Virus record (IMG/VR): IMGVR_UViG_3300034093_003497
Span: 1 to 64,000 of that record
Strand: one strand, 5' to 3'
DNA length: 64,000 nt
DNA from: a virus
Part shown: positions 7,504 to 13,852 of the stretch, piece by piece
Numbering within the stretch: position 1 is the stretch's first letter
Layout of the letters: every line of letters begins with the position of its first letter
Translations under genes and position numbers: made by a program
The notes under the pieces: model-generated
What the model saw: only the letters and a program-made list of their open reading frames with translations
Database searches by the model: none
Told to the model about the DNA's origin: nothing

Positions 7504-7579
7504 TGGTGGGAGCTGTTGGAATTGAACCAACTTCTTCGCATCTTCAGTGCGACGTGAGGACCGCCTTCACCAAACTCCC
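7504..7579 (-). tRNA. tRNA-Phe(GAA)
   Basis: Encoded CCA, acceptor GGGAGTT/AGCTCCC, T-arm GTTGG-TTCAATT-CCAAC, perfect anticodon stem TCGCA/TGCGA, and loop CTGAAGA giving GAA. Confidence 0.8.
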
Positions 7580-7586
7580 ATAAATT

Positions 7587-7710
7587 TTTTGATAATGTAT
7601 ATGGTTGGCTTACTCACTCTGCTCAATGCAAAGTGGTCGGACTTTGAACCCGTTACACGTCTTCCATGTGCCGTAAGATTTTAGAGACGAAAACACATAC
7701 ACTATCAAAA
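7587..7710 (-). ncRNA. Candidate structured RNA, 124 nt, 17-bp closing stem
   Basis: The ends pair for 17 positions when G-U is allowed (TTTTGATAGTG... with ...TATCAAAA). Inside, a T-arm-like segment (ACGGG-TTCAAAG-TCCGA) and a CAC/GTG hairpin suggest a tRNA ancestor nested in a longer stem. No good anticodon loop was found. Confidence 0.4.
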
Positions 7711-7716
7711 TTAAAA

Positions 7717-7789
7717 GTCGCGCCAAGAAAAGTGGCTGTTGGTTATTAACCAACCGTTTCATTGAATTTATGCAACTCATTGTTTCGAC
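7717..7789 (-). ncRNA. tRNA-like unit with non-standard T-arm
   Basis: A perfect five-pair stem GTTGG/CCAAC carries a seven-base loop TTAATAA with U33 and A37, an anticodon arm that would read AUU. A GCCA/TGGC stem with a seven-base loop CTTTTCT sits where the T-arm should be but lacks TTCGA. The ends pair only as GTCG/CGAC. It may be a decayed tRNA or a tRNA mimic. Confidence 0.4.
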
Positions 7790-7795
7790 CTAAAA

Positions 7796-7873
7796 TGGTA
7801 GCCAAGGTGGGACTCGAACCCACAGAATTTAGTTTCTAAAACTAACACGTTTATCCAGTTACGTCACATGGCC
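7796..7873 (-). tRNA. tRNA, anticodon TAG, short variable loop
   Basis: Encoded CCA, acceptor GGCCATG/CTTGGCT, T-arm GTGGG-TTCGAGT-CCCAC, perfect anticodon stem TTAGT/ACTAA, and loop TTTAGAA giving TAG (Leu CUA codon). Bacterial tRNA-Leu normally has a long variable arm; this one has five bases, so its charging identity is uncertain. Confidence 0.7.
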
Positions 7874-7882
7874 ATAAAATTA

Positions 7883-8008
7883 TTGACAGAACTTCTACTA
7901 GCTTCACATGAGAACTCAACTTTTCTCACGCTTCGTTGCTGCTGGGTTGGTTCACGTTGGACTGCAAGTTGATTTACCAACTATACGACGCCCATTCCAT
8001 CCTGTCAA
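7883..8008 (-). ncRNA. Candidate structured RNA, 126 nt, with tRNA-like core
   Basis: The ends TTGACAG/CTGTCAA pair perfectly. The 5' part contains a D-arm-like stretch (GTATAGTTGGTAAATC, with the G18-G19 type GG) followed by GTCCAAC, which could hold a CCA (Trp) anticodon, but its stem hardly pairs and no T-arm follows. Confidence 0.35.
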
Positions 8009-8010
8009 AG

Positions 8011-8084
8011 TGGTGCGGGATGGGAGAATCGAACTCCCGTATCGACATTGGCAATGTCACATTCTACCACTAAACTAATCCCGC
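8011..8084 (-). tRNA. tRNA-Gly(GCC)
   Basis: Encoded CCA, perfect acceptor GCGGGAT/ATCCCGC, T-arm GGGAG-TTCGATT-CTCCC, and anticodon loop TTGCCAA giving GCC. Confidence 0.82.
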
Positions 8085-8092
8085 ATATAAAT

Positions 8093-8168
8093 TGGAGCCG
8101 CGTATTGGAATCGAACCAATCTCCATCCTTTTGCAGAGGAGTCATCACAACCAGCTATGTCACACGGC
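8093..8168 (-). tRNA. tRNA-Cys(GCA)
   Basis: Encoded CCA, discriminator U (the Cys identity base), acceptor GCCGTGT/ACGCGGC, T-arm ATTGG-TTCGATT-CCAAT, and anticodon loop CTGCAAA giving GCA. Confidence 0.8.
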
Positions 8169-8179
8169 ATAAATTGTTA

Positions 8180-8248
8180 TAGGCGAATTCCACTAACGCA
8201 ATAATTGGAATATCTTCGCTGAATTATAATTCAGAATATTGCGACCTA
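8180..8248 (-). ncRNA. Small structured unit between tRNA-Cys and tRNA-Thr
   Basis: CGCAATA pairs with TATTGCG over seven bases, enclosing the perfect hairpin CTGAATTATAATTCAG; ends TAGG/CCTA also pair. An alternative ATTCCA/TGGAAT hairpin overlaps, so two folds compete. Confidence 0.35.
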
Positions 8249-8253
8249 CAAAT

Positions 8254-8328
8254 TGGAGCCAAATGCGGGAATCGAACCCGCTTATCTAGTTTACAAGACT
8301 AGCACATTACCATTTATGTTTATTCGGC
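8254..8328 (-). tRNA. tRNA-Thr(TGT)
   Basis: Encoded CCA, acceptor GCCGAAT/ATTTGGC, T-arm GCGGG-TTCGATT-CCCGC, perfect anticodon stem CTAGT/ACTAG, and loop CTTGTAA giving TGT. Confidence 0.82.
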
Positions 8329-8354
8329 GTAAAGTTTTGCCTCATGTCAGCTTT

Positions 8355-8424
8355 TCGGTAAACTGGGAGTCGAACCCAGATATTCTCCTTTATGGGAGAA
8401 ATAATGCCATTATATCATTCACCA
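8355..8424 (-). tRNA. Probable tRNA-Met(CAT), unusual C33
   Basis: T-arm CTGGG-TTCGACT-CCCAG and acceptor TGGTGAA/TTTACCG with wobble pairs. The anticodon loop is best read CCCATAA on TTTCT/AGGAG, giving CAT with C instead of U at 33. Outside the acceptor, GTCAG/CTGAC adds a further stem. No CCA is encoded. Confidence 0.5.
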
Positions 8425-8449
8425 CTGACTTCAGCTGCGGTCACTTCGA

Positions 8450-8465
8450 TTGAATTGCAATTCAA
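8450..8465. repeat. 16-base perfect palindrome
   Basis: TTGAATTGCAATTCAA reads the same on both strands. The core GAATTGCAATTC recurs near 41151. Confidence 0.5.
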
Positions 8466-8494
8466 AGGAACACCGTCTTGCAAGAATCTAAATT

Positions 8495-8582
8495 TGGCGG
8501 AAAATATAGGATTCGAACCTATGGACCCTTTCGGATCGGGACTTTAGCAAAGTCCTGCATTAGACCACTCTGCCAACTTTCC
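8495..8582 (-). tRNA. tRNA-Ser(GCT)
   Basis: 88 nt with a long variable arm (CCGATCC...GG), encoded CCA, discriminator G, T-arm ATAGG-TTCGAAT-CCTAT, perfect anticodon stem GGACT/AGTCC, and loop TTGCTAA giving GCT. Confidence 0.83.
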
Positions 8583-8593
8583 GTATTATAAAT

Positions 8594-8669
8594 TGGTCCG
8601 CCCAGTAGGAGTTGAACCCACAACCATGCCCCTATAAAGAGCGTGCTCTGCCAATTGAGCTATAAGCGG
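8594..8669 (-). tRNA. tRNA-Ile(TAT)
   Basis: Encoded CCA, acceptor CCGCTTA/TGGGCGG with wobble pairs, D-arm GCTCAATTGGCAGAGC, and anticodon loop TTTATAG giving TAT (codon AUA). Confidence 0.75.
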
Positions 8670-8676
8670 ATAAAAA

Positions 8677-8762
8677 TGGTGGCTTATGTCGGTATCGAAC
8701 CAACCCAGCCCGAGGGCTTCGCATTTACAGTGCGAACCGCGTCCTTAGCGGTATAATAAGCC
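8677..8762 (-). tRNA. tRNA-Tyr(GTA)
   Basis: 86 nt with a long variable arm (AGCCCTCGGGCT), as in bacterial tRNA-Tyr. Encoded CCA, perfect acceptor GGCTTAT/ATAAGCC, perfect anticodon stem TCGCA/TGCGA, and loop CTGTAAA giving GTA. Confidence 0.83.
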
Positions 8763-8764
8763 AA

Positions 8765-8838
8765 AAAATTTGCTGTACTGCGTATTTAGTGTTTGCTATA
8801 TATCTTCGGAATGGTTGGAACACCAAACCTAGTACAAA
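8765..8838 (-). ncRNA. Small unit between tRNA-Tyr and tRNA-Gly, weakly structured
   Basis: End segments GTACT/AGTAC and TTT/AAA pair around a bulge, and GGTT/AACC forms an inner hairpin. No tRNA arms are seen. Confidence 0.25.
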
Positions 8839-8839
8839 T

Positions 8840-8916
8840 TGGAGCGGGGTGGGGGATTCGAACCCCCACATCAAGTTTGGAAAACTCGTATGCTAACCGT
8901 TAAACATCAACCCCGC
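8840..8916 (-). tRNA. tRNA-Gly(TCC)
   Basis: Encoded CCA, discriminator U as usual for Gly, acceptor GCGGGGT/ACCCCGC, T-arm GGGGG-TTCGAAT-CCCCC, and anticodon loop TTTCCAA giving TCC. Confidence 0.82.
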
Positions 8917-8920
8917 ACTA

Positions 8921-9253
8921 TTACTCAATCTTTTTTGTCCGCCTGAAGAATTTGAAAGGATTTTTTGCAAAACTCTTTCCCAACTTCGACAAACCTTCTA
9001 AAATTTCTGGACTGATTACTCCAACTACTCCGTATGTTACGGCTTTAGTCAGACTACTTAAATCTACATTTTCTAATAAAAACCATGTAATGACAGAACA
9101 TATTGATGCGGCAAGTATTCTTTTAACTTGTTGCATCAGTGTAATCTTTACATCGTCGGTCAGCAATCTTGCTATCATACCCGCTGCTCCGATTATTGCT
9201 ACAATCCATCCACCGGACAGAAATTCTCCAAGTAAATCTTTATGGTCGTTCAT
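8921..9253 (-). CDS. Lambda-type holin-like membrane protein
   Basis: 110 aa with three hydrophobic segments (about 15-32, 46-62, 73-88) and a basic C-terminus FKFFRRTKK. The order, with GGWIVAIIGAAGMIARLL and ICSVITWFLLENVDLSSL, resembles lambda S and related holins, which form holes in the inner membrane to time lysis. No endolysin or spanin lies beside it. It sits inside the tRNA array, between tRNA-Gly and tRNA-Lys, so it may be made from the tRNA transcript. A small membrane protein of other function is possible. Confidence 0.62.
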   Translation of the reverse strand: MNDHKDLLGEFLSGGWIVAIIGAAGMIARLLTDDVKITLMQQVKRILAASICSVITWFLLENVDLSSLTKAVTYGVVGVISPEILEGLSKLGKSFAKNPFKFFRRTKKIE

Positions 9254-9314
9254 AATTTGATGTGTAAAAATAAATATAATATATACTCACATAACATCAA
9301 TTATTTTGAAAAAA

Positions 9315-9393
9315 TGGTGGAAGCCGTGGGAGTTGAACCCACACGAATGTTCTCCTTAAGAGGGAGGTGCCCGTCCCGAATAGCTTGACTTCC
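9315..9393 (-). tRNA. tRNA-Lys(CTT)
   Basis: Encoded CCA, acceptor GGAAGTC/GGCTTCC, T-arm GTGGG-TTCAACT-CCCAC, and anticodon loop CTCTTAA giving CTT. It is the first tRNA downstream of the putative array promoter. Confidence 0.76.
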
Positions 9394-9708
9394 ATATAAC
9401 TGATTTATTTAGAGTCGGTCAGTAGAACGACTTGAAATTGTTAGGAGAGGCCAACTCAATACGCTACTTGCGTATCTTATTGTTGATCTCTCCAACTTTA
9501 TTAAAAATAACTTATACTTCGGCCTCACAATAAAGTTACTCACTCTAACCTCAACCCTACCTGAACTTATTGATATTGATTCCCACAAAACGGTCCCTAA
9601 ATGGGCCGGTGGCTATTTTAGCACGCTTTCTAGGTGCGCTTTTACCTGTCAAAATTGTACTGTGAAAAAACTTTTTGTTGTTTCGCCTTTGCTACTACAA
9701 CGCTGACC
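9394..9708. other. Leader of tRNA transcript, no gene seen
   Basis: Apart from the rod at 9443-9492, a CGGTCC/GGGCCG hairpin lies at about 9590-9607. No ORF with gene-like character was found. Confidence 0.35.
9443..9492 (-). ncRNA. Long imperfect hairpin upstream of the tRNA array
   Basis: Three nested stems, GGAGAG/CTCTCC, CAAC/GTTG and ATACGC/GCGTAT, form one rod. It lies in the leader between the putative promoter near 9.72 kb and the first tRNA, where it may direct processing. Confidence 0.35.
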
Positions 9709-9736
9709 ATCTTACTCTTTTATCTTTCGCTGTCAA
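9709..9736 (-). promoter_or_regulatory. Sigma-70-like promoter for the tRNA array
   Basis: On the minus strand TTGACA, 16 bases, TAAGAT. It lies in a polypurine tract (about 9680-9845, pyrimidine-rich on the plus strand) in which AGAAGATAA-type words recur. It faces the tRNAs and is separated from the genes to the right by a terminator. Confidence 0.6.
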
Positions 9737-9855
9737 CTATCTTTTCGAACTTTTTTTAACTTTCTCTTTCGCTACCCTTTCTTTTTCTTATCTTCTGTCA
9801 CCTTGACTCTTTTTTATCTTCTGTCAAACTTTTTCTTACTTACTTTCCCTAAAAT

Positions 9856-9887
9856 TAAAAAACCACCTTCTTTTTTAGAGGGTGGTT
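9856..9887 (-). terminator. Rho-independent terminator
   Basis: On the minus strand AACCACC pairs with GGTGGTT, followed by a T-run. It ends transcription of the small ORF at 9914-10045 before the tRNA promoter. Confidence 0.7.
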
Positions 9888-9913
9888 CCGGAGGTTTTGG
9901 ATTTGATTTTTAT

Positions 9914-10045
9914 TTAGAAAATCTTTTCCTCAACCGGACCACCCAACAAGTCGCCTTCATTGGCTCCGAGTGTAGGTTGTGTCGCATTAAAGCGCACACT
10001 CCACTTGGAGGTCACGGATTGCGATTTGATTGAATAATGTCTCAT
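9914..10045 (-). CDS. Small 43-aa protein
   Basis: A 43-codon ORF starting MRHYSIKSQSV and ending GGPVEEKIF, flanked by a promoter-like pair upstream (10079-10107) and a terminator directly downstream, which is the main reason to believe it. There is no recognisable domain, signal peptide or membrane segment. It could be an early host-interaction peptide or a leader. Confidence 0.45.
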   Translation of the reverse strand: MRHYSIKSQSVTSKWSVRFNATQPTLGANEGDLLGGPVEEKIF

Positions 10046-10078
10046 TGAATTTGTTATTACTGTTATTTAATAAATAGA

Positions 10079-10107
10079 ACTATGTATGGAAAAAAATGAA
10101 TTGTCAA
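10079..10107 (-). promoter_or_regulatory. Sigma-70-like promoter
   Basis: Minus strand TTGACA, 17 bases, CATAGT, upstream of the 43-aa ORF. The -10 box is weak. Confidence 0.4.
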
Positions 10108-10215
10108 ACACTTTTTTCGAAAAATATCATCTTTTTTGCATTTTTTTACATAAATCACTTATTATAACAACTTTACATGCAATTCAGTGCTCATAATATC
10201 ATGAAGAGATATTTG

Positions 10216-10470
10216 TTAGTATGTTTGATTGCCAAGAGTCGCTTCGACCCTTTTCAGCACATCATTATAATCATGGCCCATCTCATAAGGAGCAGCACGC
10301 AGGTTATAAACAGTTTGGCCTGTATATGGAACAACGGCGGTGAGATTGTCGGCTGAAACCTTCAGATGCCACTCGCCATTGATCACTCTGTCTCCTATTA
10401 CCCAAAGCAAAGCATCGCCTTTCTTGGGTATTTTATTTGGTCCAAAGATAAAACCTTTATAAGTTTTCAT
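10216..10470 (-). CDS. Hypothetical protein, 84 aa
   Basis: Its ATG overlaps the stop of the RNA ligase gene by four bases (ATGA), so it is translationally coupled to it. Soluble, mixed alpha/beta, no known motif; it starts MKTYKGFIFGPNKIPKKGDALLW. A role linked to RNA repair is only a guess from coupling. Confidence 0.65.
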   Translation of the reverse strand: MKTYKGFIFGPNKIPKKGDALLWVIGDRVINGEWHLKVSADNLTAVVPYTGQTVYNLRAAPYEMGHDYNDVLKRVEATLGNQTY

Positions 10471-11492
10471 TCTTTGTATTTTTCCAAGTAACGGTTACTG
10501 ATGGTCTTGAAACTCATGCGACCTTTAAGAACTTCGCTGTATGTTTCAACGGTTGGACGCCAAACAATACCTTCTGCGGGAGTGCCGTTGGAATAGTTTA
10601 GCTCATTGGCAATGTTCAAAAGATAATTAACATCTCTGGGTGCCATATCATTACTAAACTGAATAACACTAAGTGTTTCAACAACTTTTATATTGTGCTT
10701 CTTTCCAAATTCAATCAATTCGTTATGACTAAAATACTTGCCTGTGTCGATGTCATACAAATTGAATAAATGCAGTTCAACTTCTTTGAATCCAAGACGG
10801 TTGGCTTGAATACCGGGACCAACCATTTCACCTTGTACACAAAGATTGCGAGATTCACTGCGAAGAATTTCTTCAAGTTTGATCTTGCGAGCCATCTTCC
10901 AATGAGCATTGTCCTCTGTTTGCGTCAAATCCAAGTTGCGAGAACACACGCCAAAATCAGCGTCTCTTCGATACGCAGTAAAACTTGTACCGTCCATTTT
11001 GAGTGTGCCAACAAGCACAAGATTTTTGTCAATGGCTTCTTGTAAGACATTAGGGCTGGATTGTAAACGAGGTTCATCGGTTTTGTGTAAAAATGCTGGA
11101 AAGTTTCCTTTGGCCACACCAGATAGATGTGCTGGAACAAATGGTTCATATTTGGTTACGCCAACCAATTGTGTAACATCTTGACCTACTTCATATTGTC
11201 CGTCTGGAAGAATAGAAAGTGGCATGGCAAGACCTTGACTCAATGTGCCTCTCAAACGTATAGTTTTTATACGCAATTGCTTGTTTGGTTCTTTTCTCAA
11301 ATGATCATTCCATTGTGCGATGGGAAGAACACTATCTATTTCAAAAAAAACACAAAGGTCATTAACTTTGAATTCAGTCTTTAGTGCCACGCATTGCCAC
11401 CCCAGAATTTTTACACACACAATCTTATCCGCACCGTCAATTGGTAGGATTTCCGTTATTTTCTGGATTGATGCTAATTTACGTTCACTCAT
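10467..11492 (-). CDS. RNA ligase, Rnl5/DraRnl-like
   Basis: Seals nicks in RNA through a ligase-AMP intermediate. Visible nucleotidyltransferase motifs: I KMDGTS (adenylated Lys), III LCVQGEMVG, IV AEGIVWR, V SFKTIS. Upstream of motif I lies an OB-like N-terminal domain (RKLASIQKITEILPIDGADKI), the arrangement of the Deinococcus DraRnl family. Start: an upstream ATG at 11513 adds seven residues, but the ATG before SERK is placed better. Together with the Rnl2-like ligase at 61.4 kb, the kinase at 20 kb and the tRNA array it suggests repair of cleaved tRNAs. Confidence 0.85.
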   Translation of the reverse strand: MSERKLASIQKITEILPIDGADKIVCVKILGWQCVALKTEFKVNDLCVFFEIDSVLPIAQWNDHLRKEPNKQLRIKTIRLRGTLSQGLAMPLSILPDGQYEVGQDVTQLVGVTKYEPFVPAHLSGVAKGNFPAFLHKTDEPRLQSSPNVLQEAIDKNLVLVGTLKMDGTSFTAYRRDADFGVCSRNLDLTQTEDNAHWKMARKIKLEEILRSESRNLCVQGEMVGPGIQANRLGFKEVELHLFNLYDIDTGKYFSHNELIEFGKKHNIKVVETLSVIQFSNDMAPRDVNYLLNIANELNYSNGTPAEGIVWRPTVETYSEVLKGRMSFKTISNRYLEKYKE

Positions 11493-11530
11493 AATTGTAT
11501 TACCATGAACCAAAATAACAATAAGTCAAT

Positions 11531-11556
11531 AAAAAACCCACCGAAAGGTGGGTTTT
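11531..11556 (-). terminator. Rho-independent terminator
   Basis: AAAACCCACC-GAAA-GGTGGGTTTT, symmetrical enough to work both ways. It separates the VWA gene from the RNA ligase gene. Confidence 0.75.
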
Positions 11557-11560
11557 CGTA

Positions 11561-12253
11561 TTATAGACTTTTTTCTGTAAACAGGTCGTTGTCAACCACT
11601 CCCAATTTTGCAGACCTTACATAGTTTGTATATGAGGTTGCAATTTTAGCATTGGCAACTGATCTTCCTGCGTCACTGTCAGCGACTGCAATCGTATTGG
11701 CGGCATTTATCCCCATAGCAGCAGATGTTGCCGCTACATTATCAAACGATCCACAGCCAACGAAAGTGAAAGTCCACTTTCCATCAGATTGAAAATGATC
11801 AATCATCTTCTTGATACTTGCGCGATCATGCTTGATGGACGAGTTTTCTTCTCCGTCAGTAAAGATTGTCACAATGATCTTGAGATTATCTTCACCGAGC
11901 TTGTCACCGTGGAAATCTTTTACTTTTTCAATACCAAGACCAATAGCATCAAGTAATGGAGTGCCGCCCGCTGGTTCATATTGTTCATTGGTCATATCCG
12001 TCAATTCTTGTACCTTTTGACCAACCCGAACAAACTTTAAGTCCGTTTCTTGGGTTTTTGCTCCCCCATTCCATCCCCAAGAATTTCCAGTTGCACTGAA
12101 TTGAAGTTGAGTATTAAGAATGTCCGTGTCGGCATCTACTTCTTTTTTGAGAGCGTTGATATTTTCATTGATCCCTTCAATGGTACGAGAGCGATAAGGA
12201 TTCATACTGCTTGATTTGTCGATGATTGTTAGTGCGTGAATAATTTTTTTCAT
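11561..12253 (-). CDS. VWA-domain protein
   Basis: About 230 aa from the ATG before KKIIHALTIIDKSSSM. That segment gives a D-x-S-x-S metal-binding (MIDAS) motif, D-K-S-S-S; G-G-T-P-L and IFTDGEEN supply the other MIDAS residues. VWA domains bind protein ligands through Mg2+. An in-frame ATG at 12313 would lengthen the protein into the preceding gene and is less likely. The partner is unknown. The preceding gene at 12283 may be functionally linked. Confidence 0.75.
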   Translation of the reverse strand: MKKIIHALTIIDKSSSMNPYRSRTIEGINENINALKKEVDADTDILNTQLQFSATGNSWGWNGGAKTQETDLKFVRVGQKVQELTDMTNEQYEPAGGTPLLDAIGLGIEKVKDFHGDKLGEDNLKIIVTIFTDGEENSSIKHDRASIKKMIDHFQSDGKWTFTFVGCGSFDNVAATSAAMGINAANTIAVADSDAGRSVANAKIATSYTNYVRSAKLGVVDNDLFTEKSL

Positions 12254-12282
12254 ATAAAGTTTTGTATTTGATTGTTTATTTT

Positions 12283-13194
12283 TTAGCCGACCCATCCAGT
12301 TGGTGGTTGGCAATATTTGCTACCAAATGCCTGTGGCTTTTTTTCTTCTTCGGTAACTCTTGGACTATCAGACAAATCAATTCCCATAGTTTCCAATGCT
12401 TCGCGTGAAGCATAATAAGACACAATCTCGGCAAGAAGTTCTCCTTTATCAAAGTATTCTTTTTTTACTCTGTCGTCCAACTTTTTGCCCCAACCAGTAC
12501 CAGTGTCAAATTGTTTGTAACTCAACGGAGTATCAAATGTATTTGATATTGCCGATCTGGTATTTAGTCCGAGATTTCTGCTTGTGATTGCGGTTTCGGT
12601 AGTAAATGTTGCGGCATTTGTTCCATAACATCCAAGAGTATTGTTGGATGTGGTGTATGTTGCGGCATTTGTTGCACAAGTAGTTGTACCGCCCGTAGAA
12701 ACATAGTTTGTATATGTTTGCGTAAAACCACTACCTGTTGCATAAGATATTGAATATGGAAATGGATTCCACGGACTCACCGGATATGGTTGCGAAATTG
12801 GTTGAGGTTTTGATTTTTCACCAAATACTCTTACACCAATTACACCAGAATTTCTGGCATCTCCGCTTGTTTGTTGTACATAACTCTTGCCTTTGCTTGT
12901 AAAAATAAATGCCGCAGATTCTTTGTCGCTGATTCTGTAGCCTTTTATTTCTACACTGCTGTATGGATCAAGAATATAGCCTTTGTTACTGTCTTCGGCT
13001 GGTTTGCCTGTAACAACATCCAATCCATCTACCGACAATACAGCCATTACTTTATAGCCATTATCGTTTTTGAGTTTCACGGTATAATTAGTACCATGCC
13101 TTGCTTCTATAAAGGAAGTTCCATCTTTAGAATATTCCTTTGTTGCTCGTCCATTTATGCAAACGGACATACCAATACCATGTTTATATGACAT
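12283..13194 (-). CDS. Hypothetical protein, Ser/Thr/Asn-rich middle
   Basis: 303 aa. Residues about 30-130 contain VMAVLSVDGLDVVTGKPA, GYILDPYSSVEIKGYR and AAFIFT, a beta-sandwich-like domain recurring in uncharacterised phage and bacterial proteins. A low-complexity stretch with repeats of TCATNAATYTTSNN and YGTNAATFTTET follows, then an acidic helical end. It precedes the VWA gene, with which it could form a pair. A -10/-35 pair lies upstream near 13250-13278. No reaction can be assigned. Confidence 0.68.
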   Translation of the reverse strand: MSYKHGIGMSVCINGRATKEYSKDGTSFIEARHGTNYTVKLKNDNGYKVMAVLSVDGLDVVTGKPAEDSNKGYILDPYSSVEIKGYRISDKESAAFIFTSKGKSYVQQTSGDARNSGVIGVRVFGEKSKPQPISQPYPVSPWNPFPYSISYATGSGFTQTYTNYVSTGGTTTCATNAATYTTSNNTLGCYGTNAATFTTETAITSRNLGLNTRSAISNTFDTPLSYKQFDTGTGWGKKLDDRVKKEYFDKGELLAEIVSYYASREALETMGIDLSDSPRVTEEEKKPQAFGSKYCQPPTGWVG

Positions 13195-13249
13195 ATTTCA
13201 ACCTTTTGTTATTTTAGTTACTAGCACCACAATGGTGACTTCGAAGTAT

Positions 13250-13278
13250 AACTATGTTTCAAATATTGAAATTGTCAA
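13250..13278 (-). promoter_or_regulatory. Sigma-70-like promoter
   Basis: Minus strand TTGACA, 17 bases, ATAGTT (or 18 and TAGTTA). Drives the 13194-11561 pair. Confidence 0.5.
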
Positions 13279-13298
13279 TATATAATAAAGAAATATTT

Positions 13299-13598
13299 CT
13301 ATAAATACTCCGACTCTAACAATTCTTTCAAAATATCTCCATGACATCTTTGTGGCTTGCAATAACACACGAGGTTTATGTCACTTATCTTTGCTTTGTC
13401 GGCAATCTTTTGCAGTTCATGTCTAAATTGTGCATTATATTGCCGCTTGGCATTCAAGTATGTACAATATGCATCCACTGCTTTATCTCGTGTATATTCA
13501 CTGCCAATCACATATGGATTTCCAAATGCAGAGCCGCGACCAATATAAATATCATTTGGTGTTGGAGTGTGTTTGTATTTGTTTACGACAGTAATCAC
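13299..13598 (-). CDS. DUF4326-type protein
   Basis: 99 aa. The pattern YIGRGSAFGNPYVIG, then a helix, then LVCYCKPQRCHGDILKELL is that of DUF4326, a small family in phages and bacteria. The paired Cys and the H-G-D suggest a metal or nucleotide site, but no function is established. The start overlaps the next upstream gene by four bases. Confidence 0.8.
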   Translation of the reverse strand: MITVVNKYKHTPTPNDIYIGRGSAFGNPYVIGSEYTRDKAVDAYCTYLNAKRQYNAQFRHELQKIADKAKISDINLVCYCKPQRCHGDILKELLESEYL

Positions 13599-13852
13599 AA
13601 GGTTGTATGTTTTGTATAATACTTATTCATGTAAAATACTTTACCGAGTGGTGAGTTTCTCATTGGTTTTATATCTATCATCGGTGTAATAAGCATTGGA
13701 ATGTATGGAGCATATACATATCCAGTCTCCATAAACCGCTTTCCTTTGAAAGCCAATAATGTCGGCTTGGGTGGTGCCGACAATACTCTCGCTACTATAA
13801 CAGGAGCCGCTGCCAACCCAAACAATGTTGTTAGAAATCTACGACGATTCAT
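13595..13852 (-). CDS. Small protein with twin-arginine signal-like N-terminus
   Basis: 85 aa. MNRRRFLTTLFGLAAAPVIVA has the R-R-x-F-L motif and hydrophobic core of a Tat export signal, with a possible cleavage site near residue 26. The mature part has GYVYAPYIPMLITPMI and RNSPLGKVFY, of unknown role. Phage proteins exported by Tat are uncommon. A membrane-anchored small protein is an alternative. It overlaps its neighbours by four bases on each side. Confidence 0.68.
   Translation of the reverse strand: MNRRRFLTTLFGLAAAPVIVARVLSAPPKPTLLAFKGKRFMETGYVYAPYIPMLITPMIDIKPMRNSPLGKVFYMNKYYTKHTTL

Larger units (their letters stand above)
7118..7504 (-). repeat. Direct repeat carrying tRNA-Gln twice
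   Basis: Bases 7118-7198 and 7424-7504 are the same over the whole tRNA and its ATAAAA linker. Between the copies lie tRNA-Pro and a 143-nt structured unit. A recent duplication or gene conversion is the simplest cause. Confidence 0.75.

Noticed and set aside
8921-9253. Calling the small membrane gene a lysis cassette
   Set aside because: A holin-like protein alone, without endolysin or spanin beside it, does not make a cassette here.
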